From Telluria aromaticivorans (lineage in GTDB: Bacteria > Pseudomonadota > Gammaproteobacteria > Burkholderiales > Burkholderiaceae_D), in contig NZ_JABAIV010000005.1 of NCBI RefSeq assembly GCF_013003915.1, forward strand, positions 194,990 through 258,989: a DNA stretch of 64,000 bases. Direction: 5' to 3'. Within the stretch, counting starts at the first letter, position 1, and every line of letters begins with the position of its first letter. This document shows, piece by piece, positions 44,914 to 52,371 of this stretch. The translations under genes and the position numbers were made by a program. The notes beneath the pieces were generated by a model, which was given only the letters and a program-made list of their open reading frames with translations, was not told the origin of the DNA and did not search any database.

Positions 44914-47232
44914 TCAGCAATTCCCCGCCTGCACCGCCTCCAGCGGCGTCTCTTCCTGTTGCCGGTGCCCGCTGGCCACCGGCTGGCGGCTTTCGGCGGT
45001 GAGTTGCAGCTCTTCGAGCTCCGGATCGTCCACGTTGCGCAGTTCGAGGTAGCGGTCGAGGGCCTGGTCGAGGCGGGGCAGCAGGATGCCGCGCTCGCTC
45101 GTCAAGGCGCAGTAGGCAGGACGCGCCGCCGTGAAATCGATAGAACGGGCCTCGAGACGGCTGGCATCCACGCCCGCGCGTTCCGCGGCCTTCAAAGCCA
45201 GGTCGGCCCAGCTCAGGGCGCCGCCGTTCGACAGGTGCCAGATGCCGGCCTCGCGGTCGATCGCCAGGTCCAGGCAGGCGTGCACCAGGTCAGGCACGTA
45301 AGTCGGCGTGATGGTCAGGTCGTTCGAGGCGGTAAAGGATTCGCCGCGCTCGAGCGCGTTCAGCGCCAGGGTGACGAAGTTGTGCTGGTCCCAGGGGCCG
45401 AAGAAGGCGCTGGTGCGCACCATGAGTGCGCCAGGGTGCTTGTCCAGCACCGCGCTTTCCGCTTCGGCCTTGCTGCGGCCGTAGACGCCCAGCGGCGCCA
45501 CCGGGTCCGATTCCACATAAGGGCGGTCCTGCTTGCCGTCGAATACGAGGTCGCTGGAGAAGCTGGTCAGGTGCACGCCATGGCGCGCGCAGGCGGCCGC
45601 CAAAATCGCCGGGCCGGCCGTGTTTTCGCGGAAGCAGCGCTCGGCGTCGTTCTCCGCATCGTCCACGCGCACATAGCCGGCGGTGTTGATGACGGCCCAT
45701 GGCTGGTATTCGGCAAGGGCGCGCTCGACCGAATTGCTATCTGCGATGTCCATCTCCTTGCGCGACAGCAGGCGGAAGGCGATGTTGCGCTTGCGGCAGA
45801 CGCGCGCAAAAGCGCGGCCCAGGGTGCCGGTGGCGCCCAGGATCAGGATCGGGGCCGCGCCGGTACCCACCAGGCGGTGGCCGTCGGCCGAGATCGACGT
45901 GAGGGCGCTCGGGGTAGCGACCGGCGGATGGCAGAGGAAGCGGCCCGGGCGGCGCCACCAACCCTGGCCGCGCAGCACCGGGTGCGACAGCGGCTTGTTC
46001 GACGACAGTTCCTGCATCATTTTCGCCAGCGCGGTCGGGCGCGGCTGCGGCGAACGCACGTCGAACGGGCCCGGCTCGTAATAGCCCTTGTTCTGGGTGA
46101 CCAGGCTGTTCCAGTCGAAGGAACCGAGCAGCGACCAGACGGTGACGGCGCGCACGTCGACGCCGTTCTGCTGCGATTGCTGGGCCGCTTCCCAGATCTC
46201 GAGCAGCCAGCGCAGCTGGTCTTCGCGGTTGGCGTCGATGTGGGCTTCGGTGATCGCCAGCGGGATGCCGTAGCGGTCCCAGACTTCCGCCAGCAAGGGG
46301 GCGATGCCCGGCGTCGGCGTGGCCAGCACGCGCGAGGCTTCGATGTCGGCGCACGGAATGCCGTCGGCCACGCCGCGGTGGTTTTCCGGGAAGCGCTCGG
46401 GACGGTGGTCGAGCCAGCGTTCGGAGGTGACATAGTAATTGACGCCGATGATGTCGGGCGGGCAGGTGTTCTCGCGGAACCACAGGAATTCGGAGGCGTC
46501 GATCCCGGTCTTGAGCAGGTAGCTCCAGAGCGCGTGTCCGGGGCCGACCATGCCGCACAGCAGGTCCCAGGCCAGCCAGCGGCGCTCGTTGTAGAACTCG
46601 GCGACGTCGGCCATCTCTAGCGTGCCATAAGTCTTGCCGAGGTCGTCGGTCTGGACCAGCTTCGCGTTCGGGTTGACGGCGCGGATCGCGCGCATCGACA
46701 GCACGACGGCGCGGCATTGCACCAGCAGCGATTCGATGAAGGTGCGGTCATCGCGGCCGTGCGGGTACCAGACGCCGTACAGGCCGGCGAAGCGCGCGGT
46801 GGTGCAGGGTTCGTTGACCGGGGTATAGAGCTCGACCCAGGGATAGCGCGCGGCGACGGCGCCGGCGTATTCGGCCAGCTGCTCTGCAAAGGCCGGGTCC
46901 ACCAGGCTGGTGTGGCGCGGGCCGCTGCCGTGGTGCACTAGTCCGACGATCGGGTTCACACCGGCCTCGCGCAGCGCGGGCAGGCGCTCGTCGGGCCAGC
47001 TCCAGTCGGCCTTGTCCAGGCCTTCGGGGGCGGTACGTTCCCACAGCACGGGATAGCGGATGGCCTTGATGCCGGTGGACGCGAAGCGGTCGATGTCGCA
47101 GGCGCGCCCGGCATGGCCGTTACGATCGAGCTGGCTGAAATACTCGTCGCGCACGCGGTTGACCGTGCATTCGAGGCCGCCCCAGAGTTCCAGTGGACGG
47201 ACATGGCTGTTCGTGCTCTCTTTTTTATTCAT
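44914..47232 (-). CDS. Fusion of GH1-like glycoside hydrolase and RmlD-like dTDP-sugar reductase
   Basis: 772 residues from the ATG at 47232, with GGTGA five bases upstream. Residues 15-405 form a GH1-type barrel with the acid/base in TPVNEPCT (Glu141) and the nucleophile in ITEAH (Glu329), where classic GH1 has ITENG. Residues ~460-740 form an RmlD-type SDR: GATGTLGRAFARV, then NTAGYVRVDDAE, TSFSSDLVFDG and YGRSKAE with the Tyr/Lys pair. Such fusions could link sugar release with rhamnose-type sugar synthesis, or the barrel could have lost hydrolase activity. No rhamnose operon is near. The C-terminal ~30 residues are variable. Confidence 0.88.
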   Translation of the reverse strand: MNKKESTNSHVRPLELWGGLECTVNRVRDEYFSQLDRNGHAGRACDIDRFASTGIKAIRYPVLWERTAPEGLDKADWSWPDERLPALREAGVNPIVGLVHHGSGPRHTSLVDPAFAEQLAEYAGAVAARYPWVELYTPVNEPCTTARFAGLYGVWYPHGRDDRTFIESLLVQCRAVVLSMRAIRAVNPNAKLVQTDDLGKTYGTLEMADVAEFYNERRWLAWDLLCGMVGPGHALWSYLLKTGIDASEFLWFRENTCPPDIIGVNYYVTSERWLDHRPERFPENHRGVADGIPCADIEASRVLATPTPGIAPLLAEVWDRYGIPLAITEAHIDANREDQLRWLLEIWEAAQQSQQNGVDVRAVTVWSLLGSFDWNSLVTQNKGYYEPGPFDVRSPQPRPTALAKMMQELSSNKPLSHPVLRGQGWWRRPGRFLCHPPVATPSALTSISADGHRLVGTGAAPILILGATGTLGRAFARVCRKRNIAFRLLSRKEMDIADSNSVERALAEYQPWAVINTAGYVRVDDAENDAERCFRENTAGPAILAAACARHGVHLTSFSSDLVFDGKQDRPYVESDPVAPLGVYGRSKAEAESAVLDKHPGALMVRTSAFFGPWDQHNFVTLALNALERGESFTASNDLTITPTYVPDLVHACLDLAIDREAGIWHLSNGGALSWADLALKAAERAGVDASRLEARSIDFTAARPAYCALTSERGILLPRLDQALDRYLELRNVDDPELEELQLTAESRQPVASGHRQQEETPLEAVQAGNC

Positions 47233-47370
47233 CAAATTCACCAATTATTAATCTTATTGCAACAAAAAAACTGCAAGTGGGCATCCCAGTGAAAAAATAC
47301 AAGAAGGGGAGCCGCGCCTGCCGGGTCATGGAGCCGGAAGCGGTTGACAGCAGAGCATCAACCTGCAACC

Positions 47371-47430
47371 ATGCAGTCCATGAATTTTCTGAAAGCACAT
47401 CACATTTTTCCTGCCTGGTGGCGCCGCTGA
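47371..47430 (+). CDS. Putative trpS leader peptide with tandem Trp codons
   Basis: Nineteen codons encode MQSMNFLKAHHIFPAWWRR followed by TGA; an in-frame ATG at 47380 is an alternative start. The two adjacent TGG codons (47416-47421) lie near the end, as in classical attenuators. A perfect TTGACA is at 47344-47349, but I find no convincing -10 or ribosome-binding site, so the start is uncertain. A terminator hairpin follows at 47467-47500 and trpS begins at 47538. Stalling at Trp codons when charged tRNA-Trp is low would favour expression of the synthetase. Confidence 0.6.
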   Translation: MQSMNFLKAHHIFPAWWRR

Positions 47431-47466
47431 TAGCGCGCGGCCACGGGAATGATGTGCATTTCAACT

Positions 47467-47500
47467 AACGCCGCCTCGATCCGGGTGGCGTTTTCTTTTT
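47467..47500 (+). terminator. Intrinsic terminator in the trpS leader (probable attenuator)
   Basis: AACGCCGCC (47467-47475) pairs with GGTGGCGTT (47484-47492, one G-U pair), followed by TTTTCTTTTT. No plus-strand gene precedes it, so it acts in the trpS leader. An alternative stem joins GTGGCGC (47418-47424, over the Trp codons) with GCG-G-CCAC (47437-47444), and GCGGC in that second arm can also pair with GCCGC (47470-47474) of the terminator, as needed for attenuation. Confidence 0.65.
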
Positions 47501-47537
47501 GGGCGCAGGAGGATCGGGGCCAAGACAAGGAAACACG

Positions 47538-48572
47538 ATGAGCTCGCAAAACCCCTCCGCAGTCCCTGCCAACCAGGCGCCAATCATCCTTACCGGTGAC
47601 CGGCCAACCGGCCCGCTGCACCTCGGCCACTTCGTGGGCAGCCTGCGCAACCGTGTCGCTTACCAGGACACCTATCGTCAGTTCGTGATGCTGGCAGACG
47701 CCCAGGCGCTGACCGACAACATGGATGACATTGGTAAGGTACACCGGAACGTAGTCGAGGTGGCGCTCGATTACCTCGCCTGCGGCATCGATCCGGCCCG
47801 GACCACCATCCTGATCCAGTCGCAGATTCCGGAGCTGACCGAGCTCACCTTCTACTACCTGAACCTGGTCACCGTGGCGCGCCTGGAGCGCAACCCGACG
47901 GTCAAGCAGGAGATCATCCTGCGCGGTTTCGAGCGCGATATCCCGGCCGGCTTCCTGACCTATCCGGCCAGCCAGGCCGCCGACATCACCGCCTTCAAGG
48001 CGACCGTGGTGCCGGTGGGCGACGACCAGATCCCGATGATCGAGCAGTGTAACGAGATCGTGCGCAAGTTCAACCGCAGTGTTGGCCAGGAGATCCTGGT
48101 CGAGTGCAAGGCGATCGTGCCGGAAGTCGGCCGCCTGCCGGGCATCGACGGCCGCGCCAAGATGAGCAAGTCGCTGGGCAATACCATCAACCTGGGCGCA
48201 TCAAGCGACGAGATCCGCGCGGCGGTCAAGCAGGTCTATACCGACCCGCTGCACCTGAAGGTGTCCGACCCCGGCCACATCGAGGGCAACGTGGCCTTCA
48301 TCTACCTGGATGCCTTCGATACCGACAAGGAAGGCCTGGCCGAGATGAAGGCGCACTACCAGCGCGGCGGGCTGGGTGACAGCATCGTCAAGAAGCGTTT
48401 AGAGGGCATCTTGCAGGAGATGCTGGCCCCGATCCGTGCGCGCCGCGAGGAGTTTGCCAAGGACCGCGGGCAGGTAATGCAGATCCTGAAGGAAGGCACG
48501 ATGCGCGCGCGCGAAGTGGCGGCGGCGACGACGGATGAAGTGCGCAAGGCGCTGGGGCTGTCGTACTTCTGA
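47538..48572 (+). CDS. trpS: Tryptophanyl-tRNA synthetase
   Basis: 344 residues from the ATG at 47538 with AAGG upstream. Class I motifs: [18 protein letters not shown] (HIGH-like, residues 18-33) and KMSKSLGNT near 210. It follows a leader with a Trp-rich peptide and terminator. The enzyme charges tRNA-Trp. Its sequence is of the bacterial type found in betaproteobacteria. Confidence 0.96.
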   Translation: MSSQNPSAVPANQAPIILTGDRPTGPLHLGHFVGSLRNRVAYQDTYRQFVMLADAQALTDNMDDIGKVHRNVVEVALDYLACGIDPARTTILIQSQIPELTELTFYYLNLVTVARLERNPTVKQEIILRGFERDIPAGFLTYPASQAADITAFKATVVPVGDDQIPMIEQCNEIVRKFNRSVGQEILVECKAIVPEVGRLPGIDGRAKMSKSLGNTINLGASSDEIRAAVKQVYTDPLHLKVSDPGHIEGNVAFIYLDAFDTDKEGLAEMKAHYQRGGLGDSIVKKRLEGILQEMLAPIRARREEFAKDRGQVMQILKEGTMRAREVAAATTDEVRKALGLSYF

Positions 48573-48604
48573 TCGATCGCTGTCGCCCGACTAGCCACTG
48601 AACC

Positions 48605-48708
48605 GTAGGGTGGGCAGATTCTGCCCACGCGTTCAAGCGGCCAAAGAATAGCCGCGCGATTGTTCATCCACTGATTGAACGCGTGGGCAAGAAACTTGCC
48701 CACCCTAC
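48605..48708. repeat. GTAGGGTGG palindromic repeat, copy 4 (104 bp)
   Basis: It begins GTAGGGTGGGCAGATTCTGC and ends CTTGCCCACCCTAC. CACGCGTTCAAGC and its near-inverse TTGAACGCGTG lie inside. It fills most of the 302-bp gap 48573-48874 between trpS and the zinc-ribbon membrane gene; I see no other gene in the gap. Confidence 0.85.
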
Positions 48709-48874
48709 GAGGCGCGGCAGCTCCACCGATAGCGGTGCCGGCCCCGAGATGCGGCGGCGGCACGGTATCGGACTCCGGTACCCCGAGTACCATAAAACAT
48801 CCCCTCGCAATCCCCACTGGATCGCACTTCCCCCCAATGGCAAGCTACCGCCTTCACCGCATCGGAGGACTCCC

Positions 48875-49924
48875 ATGAGCAAAGGCCTGCGCCTGACCGA
48901 GAAATGGATGCAACGCGCCCTGTGGCTGGTTGCGTTCGCGTTTGCCGCCTTCCTGATCGGCCTTGGCGGAAAAGTCGTCGAAAACCTGTGGGACGTCGAG
49001 CAGCCGCTGACGGTCGAAGGATTCATGGACCCGGCACAAGTGCGCAGCCTGCGTGCGGAAGAAGCGCGCCTGGAAGCGCGCCGCGATGCTGCCCAGCTGG
49101 CGCTGGAACAGGCGAAGCAGAAGCACGAGGTGGCGCGCTCGAATACCGCCTCGTCGCGCCAGACCTTCGACAACTGGCTGGCAACCCGCCGCGCCACCGC
49201 GCGGCCCGACCAGGATCCCGAGCTGATCGCCCGCACCCGCGCACTCGATGCGCTGGAAGCCGGCGAGCGCACCGCACTGGCGGCTGTCGAAACCCAGCAA
49301 CAAGGCCTGCTTGACGCACATCAGGCACTGGCTGGGACGCAGGAGCGCTGGAAACGGATGGAAGGCCCGGCCTATACCGCCTGGCTCAAGGCGTCGACTT
49401 CCAAGGAATTGCGGGTCTTCCTGTACCGCCTGGCACTGACACTCCCCCTGCTGGTGCTGGCCGGCTGGCTGTTCGCCCGCAAGCGCCAGGGCCAGTACTG
49501 GCCCTTCGTCTGGGGCTTCATCATCTTTGCCCTGTTTGCGTTCTTTTTCGAACTTGTTCCCTACCTGCCCAGCTATGGCGGTTATGTGCGCTACCTGGTC
49601 GGCATCGCCATCACCGTGCTGGTGGGACGCTATGCGATCGTTTCCCTGCAGCGCTACCTGGCGCGGCAACGGCAGGCCGAAGCGCTCCCGGACGTCGAGC
49701 GCCGCCAGACCCTGCGCTACGACGCCGCGCTGGCCCGGCTGGGCAAGGGCGTCTGCCCGGGCTGCGAGCGGCCGGTCGACCTGAAGGACGCCGCCCTCGA
49801 TTACTGCCCGCACTGCGGCATCGGCCTGTTCGACCGCTGCACCTGCTGCACGACGCGCAAGAACGCCTTTGCGCGCTTCTGCTTCGCCTGCGGTACGGCG
49901 GCCAATACGACACTGGCCGACTGA
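48875..49924 (+). CDS. Membrane protein with coiled coil and C-terminal zinc ribbons
   Basis: 349 residues from the ATG at 48875, with GGAGGA six bases upstream; the longer open frame upstream crosses the repeat and is not used. A membrane segment at ~15-35 is followed by a charged coiled coil (~50-150), three more membrane segments (~175-255), and two Cys-rich ribbons (CPGCERPV...CPHCG and CTCCTTRKNAFARFCFACG). I see the architecture but do not recognise the family as named. The ribbons suggest cytosolic binding of metal or partners. Confidence 0.7.
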   Translation: MSKGLRLTEKWMQRALWLVAFAFAAFLIGLGGKVVENLWDVEQPLTVEGFMDPAQVRSLRAEEARLEARRDAAQLALEQAKQKHEVARSNTASSRQTFDNWLATRRATARPDQDPELIARTRALDALEAGERTALAAVETQQQGLLDAHQALAGTQERWKRMEGPAYTAWLKASTSKELRVFLYRLALTLPLLVLAGWLFARKRQGQYWPFVWGFIIFALFAFFFELVPYLPSYGGYVRYLVGIAITVLVGRYAIVSLQRYLARQRQAEALPDVERRQTLRYDAALARLGKGVCPGCERPVDLKDAALDYCPHCGIGLFDRCTCCTTRKNAFARFCFACGTAANTTLAD

Positions 49925-49980
49925 AATCAGCCGGCCAGTGGGTCACAAGCCCGGAGGCTCGTGCAGGTCAATCGCAGCGT

Positions 49981-50382
49981 TTAGTCACGCAGGTCGGCCG
50001 GCACCTTGCCGCCATTGGCTGCCAGCTTGTTCATGACCTGCTTGTGCAGCCAGATGTTCATCGAGGCCGAGTCGCTGGTGTCGCCGCTGTAGTGCAGTTC
50101 GGCGGCCAGTTCCTTGCGGGCCTGCAGGCTGCTGTCCAGGTCGAGCAGTTTCAGCAGGTCGACGATCGAGCTGCGCCAGTTCAGCTGCTGGCCCGAAGCC
50201 TGTTGTTTGGCGGTCAGGATTTCCTCGACGTCGACCTGGTCCATGGCGGCCGGGGCAGGGGCGGCCGGGGCCGGCTGCTGGGCTTGTGGCGCAGTTGGCG
50301 CCGGTGCCGGTGCGGCAGGGCCCTTGTTGGCGGCGTGCGATTTCGGGAAAATCTTGCTGAAGATATTGCTCAGGATGCCCAT
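49981..50382 (-). CDS. DUF3597-domain protein
   Basis: 133 residues. The N-terminus MGILSNIFSKIFPKSHA is followed by a Pro/Ala linker (~20-46) and a helical DUF3597 domain (DQVDVEEILTAKQQASGQQLNWRSSIVDLLKLLDLDSSLQARKELAAELHYSGD). Family members are small stress- or osmotically related proteins with no known activity. Next to another uncharacterised gene on the same strand, 41 bp upstream. Confidence 0.75.
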   Translation of the reverse strand: MGILSNIFSKIFPKSHAANKGPAAPAPAPTAPQAQQPAPAAPAPAAMDQVDVEEILTAKQQASGQQLNWRSSIVDLLKLLDLDSSLQARKELAAELHYSGDTSDSASMNIWLHKQVMNKLAANGGKVPADLRD

Positions 50383-50423
50383 AGTGTCCTCTTGTGCTTG
50401 TGGTTGATGGAAGGGTGAATGGA

Positions 50424-50948
50424 TCAGCGGCGCATGTTCTGCGCCATGTGGCCCAGGGCGATGGCGAGCGCAGCGCCGCCGATAGCCTTGACCAGGGTCG
50501 GGTTGTCGGCATAGAAGTCGCCCATGCGGTCGACGATGCTCGGGTTTTGCTGCTCGGCCTTTTCGGCCAGGTCGCGCACGTCGTCAGGCGAGATCTGCTC
50601 GGCCTGTTCCGGCGTGACCTGGGTTGGGGTGCGGCCGCCGAATATCTTGCCGAGGCCGCCGTTGCCGAGCGAGGCCAGTACCGTGGGGCCGAGGGTGGCG
50701 AGCAGCTGGTTGAGCATGCCGGCACGCTGGTTCGGATTGCTCTGGCCGAACATCTGGCTGACCATTTGCGGGAAGGGTGGGGTCTGGTCGGAGCGCAAGG
50801 CCCCGGTCACGCCTTGCGCCAAGGCGTCACGCGGCGCGTTCTGCGCGACACGGTCGAAATCGTCTGCGGCCTGGTTCTGGTTGATTCCGCCTGCACCGGC
50901 GGCGCCGCCCAGGTATTGCGTCAGTAGGTTGCCTAGATCAAATGCCAT
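50424..50948 (-). CDS. Hypothetical protein with terminal hydrophobic helix
   Basis: 174 residues. Early Gly-rich segment (LTQYLGGAAGAGGINQNQAADDF), then a middle with MFGQSNPNQRAGMLNQLLATLGPTVLASLG and a C-terminal amphipathic/hydrophobic helix (LVKAIGGAALAIALGHMAQNM). Likely exists with the DUF3597 gene as a two-gene unit (41-bp gap). No named domain. Confidence 0.65.
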   Translation of the reverse strand: MAFDLGNLLTQYLGGAAGAGGINQNQAADDFDRVAQNAPRDALAQGVTGALRSDQTPPFPQMVSQMFGQSNPNQRAGMLNQLLATLGPTVLASLGNGGLGKIFGGRTPTQVTPEQAEQISPDDVRDLAEKAEQQNPSIVDRMGDFYADNPTLVKAIGGAALAIALGHMAQNMRR

Positions 50949-51095
50949 TTTTCACTCCCTGCTGTAACGTGATTGAATATCGAGGGTAGGCGCTATGACA
51001 AGCATTTCTCTGTTCGGTATCCAACGGTGGGCGGCCGAAAGGCGTGGTTCCTTTCCATGTAGACATCTAACCCTTGGCCGGGGTAAGCTTCCCGC

Positions 51096-51443
51096 ATGCC
51101 TTACCTGCCGCTTTTGCTGTTTACCGCCGTCTACGGATTCGCCAGCTTTGCCTGGAACCTGCCGCCCCTGGTCGGTGCTGCCTACCTGGTAGCCAGCCTG
51201 AGCTGCTTCGTGGCCTACGCGATCGACAAGTCGGCGGCGAAAAGCGGCAACTGGCGCACGCCGGAAGCAAGTTTGCTGCTGCTTGGCCTGGTGGGCGGCT
51301 GGCCAGGCGGACTGTTGGCACAGCAATGGCTGCGCCACAAGACGTCGAAAGCATCGTTCCAGTGGAAGTTTTACCTGACCGTCGCGCTGAACCTGGGTCT
51401 ATTCCTCTACCTCTCCCGGGAGCTCGGCATCCGCAGTACCTGA
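51096..51443 (+). CDS. DUF1294-family small membrane protein
   Basis: 115 residues with about four hydrophobic segments and the DUF1294 signature YAIDKSAAKSGNWRTPEASLLLLGLVGGWPGGLLAQQWLRHKT. It is a full-length family member without the N-terminal cold-shock domain found in some. Function unknown. The start ATG has no strong ribosome-binding site. Confidence 0.8.
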   Translation: MPYLPLLLFTAVYGFASFAWNLPPLVGAAYLVASLSCFVAYAIDKSAAKSGNWRTPEASLLLLGLVGGWPGGLLAQQWLRHKTSKASFQWKFYLTVALNLGLFLYLSRELGIRST

Positions 51444-51490
51444 GCCTGACCTGACGCAGTCACTTGAAATCCTTCGGGAGGAGTGCAAGC

Positions 51491-52267
51491 ATGTGGCCTT
51501 ATCCCCGGATCCTGTCCCACCGCGGCGGCGGCACGCTCGCTCCGGAAAACACCTTTGCCGGACTGCGGCGCGGCATGGACTATGGTTTCCGCGCGGTGGA
51601 ATTCGACGTCATGCTGGCGCGCGACGGCGTCCCGGTGGTGATCCACGACCCTTATCTCGGCCGCACCGTCACCGGCGCCGGCCACGTGTTCGACTACGAC
51701 GCGCTCGAGCTGGCGCGGATGGATGCCGGCAGCTGGTTCGGCGCCGACTACCGCGGCGAGCCGGTGCCGCTGTTCGTCGAATTCGCCCAGTATTGCAAGG
51801 CGCACGGCATCTGGATGAACATCGAGATCAAGCCGGCGCGGGGCTTCGACGCCGAGACCGGCGAGGCGGTGGCGCGCATCACCCGCGCCATGTTTGCCGG
51901 CGAACTCGCGGCGGGAGACCTGGCGCGGGTTCCACTGCTGTCCTCGTTCAGCCTGGCTGCGCTGGAAGCGGCGCAGCGGGCCGCGCCGGACCTGCCGCGC
52001 GCCTGCCTGATGAGCGAGCTGCCGCCGGGCTGGGAGCCGCTGGCGCGCTCGGTCGGGGCGGTCGCGATCCATACCAACCACAAGCACCTGACGCCGGAAC
52101 TGGCGCAGGCCGTGATCGATGCCGGTTTCGGCCTGTTCTGCTACACGGTCAACGAGCCGGTCCGGGCCGCCGAGCTGCTGGAATGGGGCGTCGACGCTTT
52201 CTGCACCGACCGCGTGGACCTGATTGGCCCGGAGTTCGGCCAACAACGCGGCCAACAACGCCGATGA
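51491..52267 (+). CDS. ugpQ: Cytoplasmic glycerophosphodiester phosphodiesterase
   Basis: 258 residues, ATG with GGGAGGAG upstream. The GDPD barrel shows LSHRGGGTLAPENT (catalytic His and Arg), then VEFDVMLARDGVPVVIHDPYLGRT (Glu, Asp and His). Without a signal peptide it should hydrolyse glycerophosphodiesters in the cytosol to glycerol-3-phosphate and an alcohol. A repeat of GQQRGQQR closes the protein. No ugp transporter is nearby. Confidence 0.9.
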   Translation: MWPYPRILSHRGGGTLAPENTFAGLRRGMDYGFRAVEFDVMLARDGVPVVIHDPYLGRTVTGAGHVFDYDALELARMDAGSWFGADYRGEPVPLFVEFAQYCKAHGIWMNIEIKPARGFDAETGEAVARITRAMFAGELAAGDLARVPLLSSFSLAALEAAQRAAPDLPRACLMSELPPGWEPLARSVGAVAIHTNHKHLTPELAQAVIDAGFGLFCYTVNEPVRAAELLEWGVDAFCTDRVDLIGPEFGQQRGQQRR

Positions 52268-52309
52268 GCTCTGGATCAAATGATATTTACGAAAATAATC
52301 ATTCCCAGC

Positions 52310-52336
52310 CTCAAGTAGATTGACCAGTTGTCGTTA
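52310..52336 (+). promoter_or_regulatory. Sigma-28 (FliA)-like promoter of the protease flagellin
   Basis: TCAAGTAG-N11-GTCGTTAA resembles TAAAGTTT-N11-GCCGATAA (5 of 8 and 6 of 8 matches, correct spacing). It lies 35 bp before the ATG of the flagellin gene. This places the gene in the late flagellar regulon, though no other flagellar gene is in the window. Confidence 0.55.
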
Positions 52337-52371
52337 ATGACAGGCGACCGCCCCTCCGGGCCGAGGCCACC

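Noticed and set aside
49981..50948. Pair of small genes as a toxin-antitoxin module
   Set aside because: Neither shows a toxin or DNA-binding motif; DUF3597 is not known in such modules.
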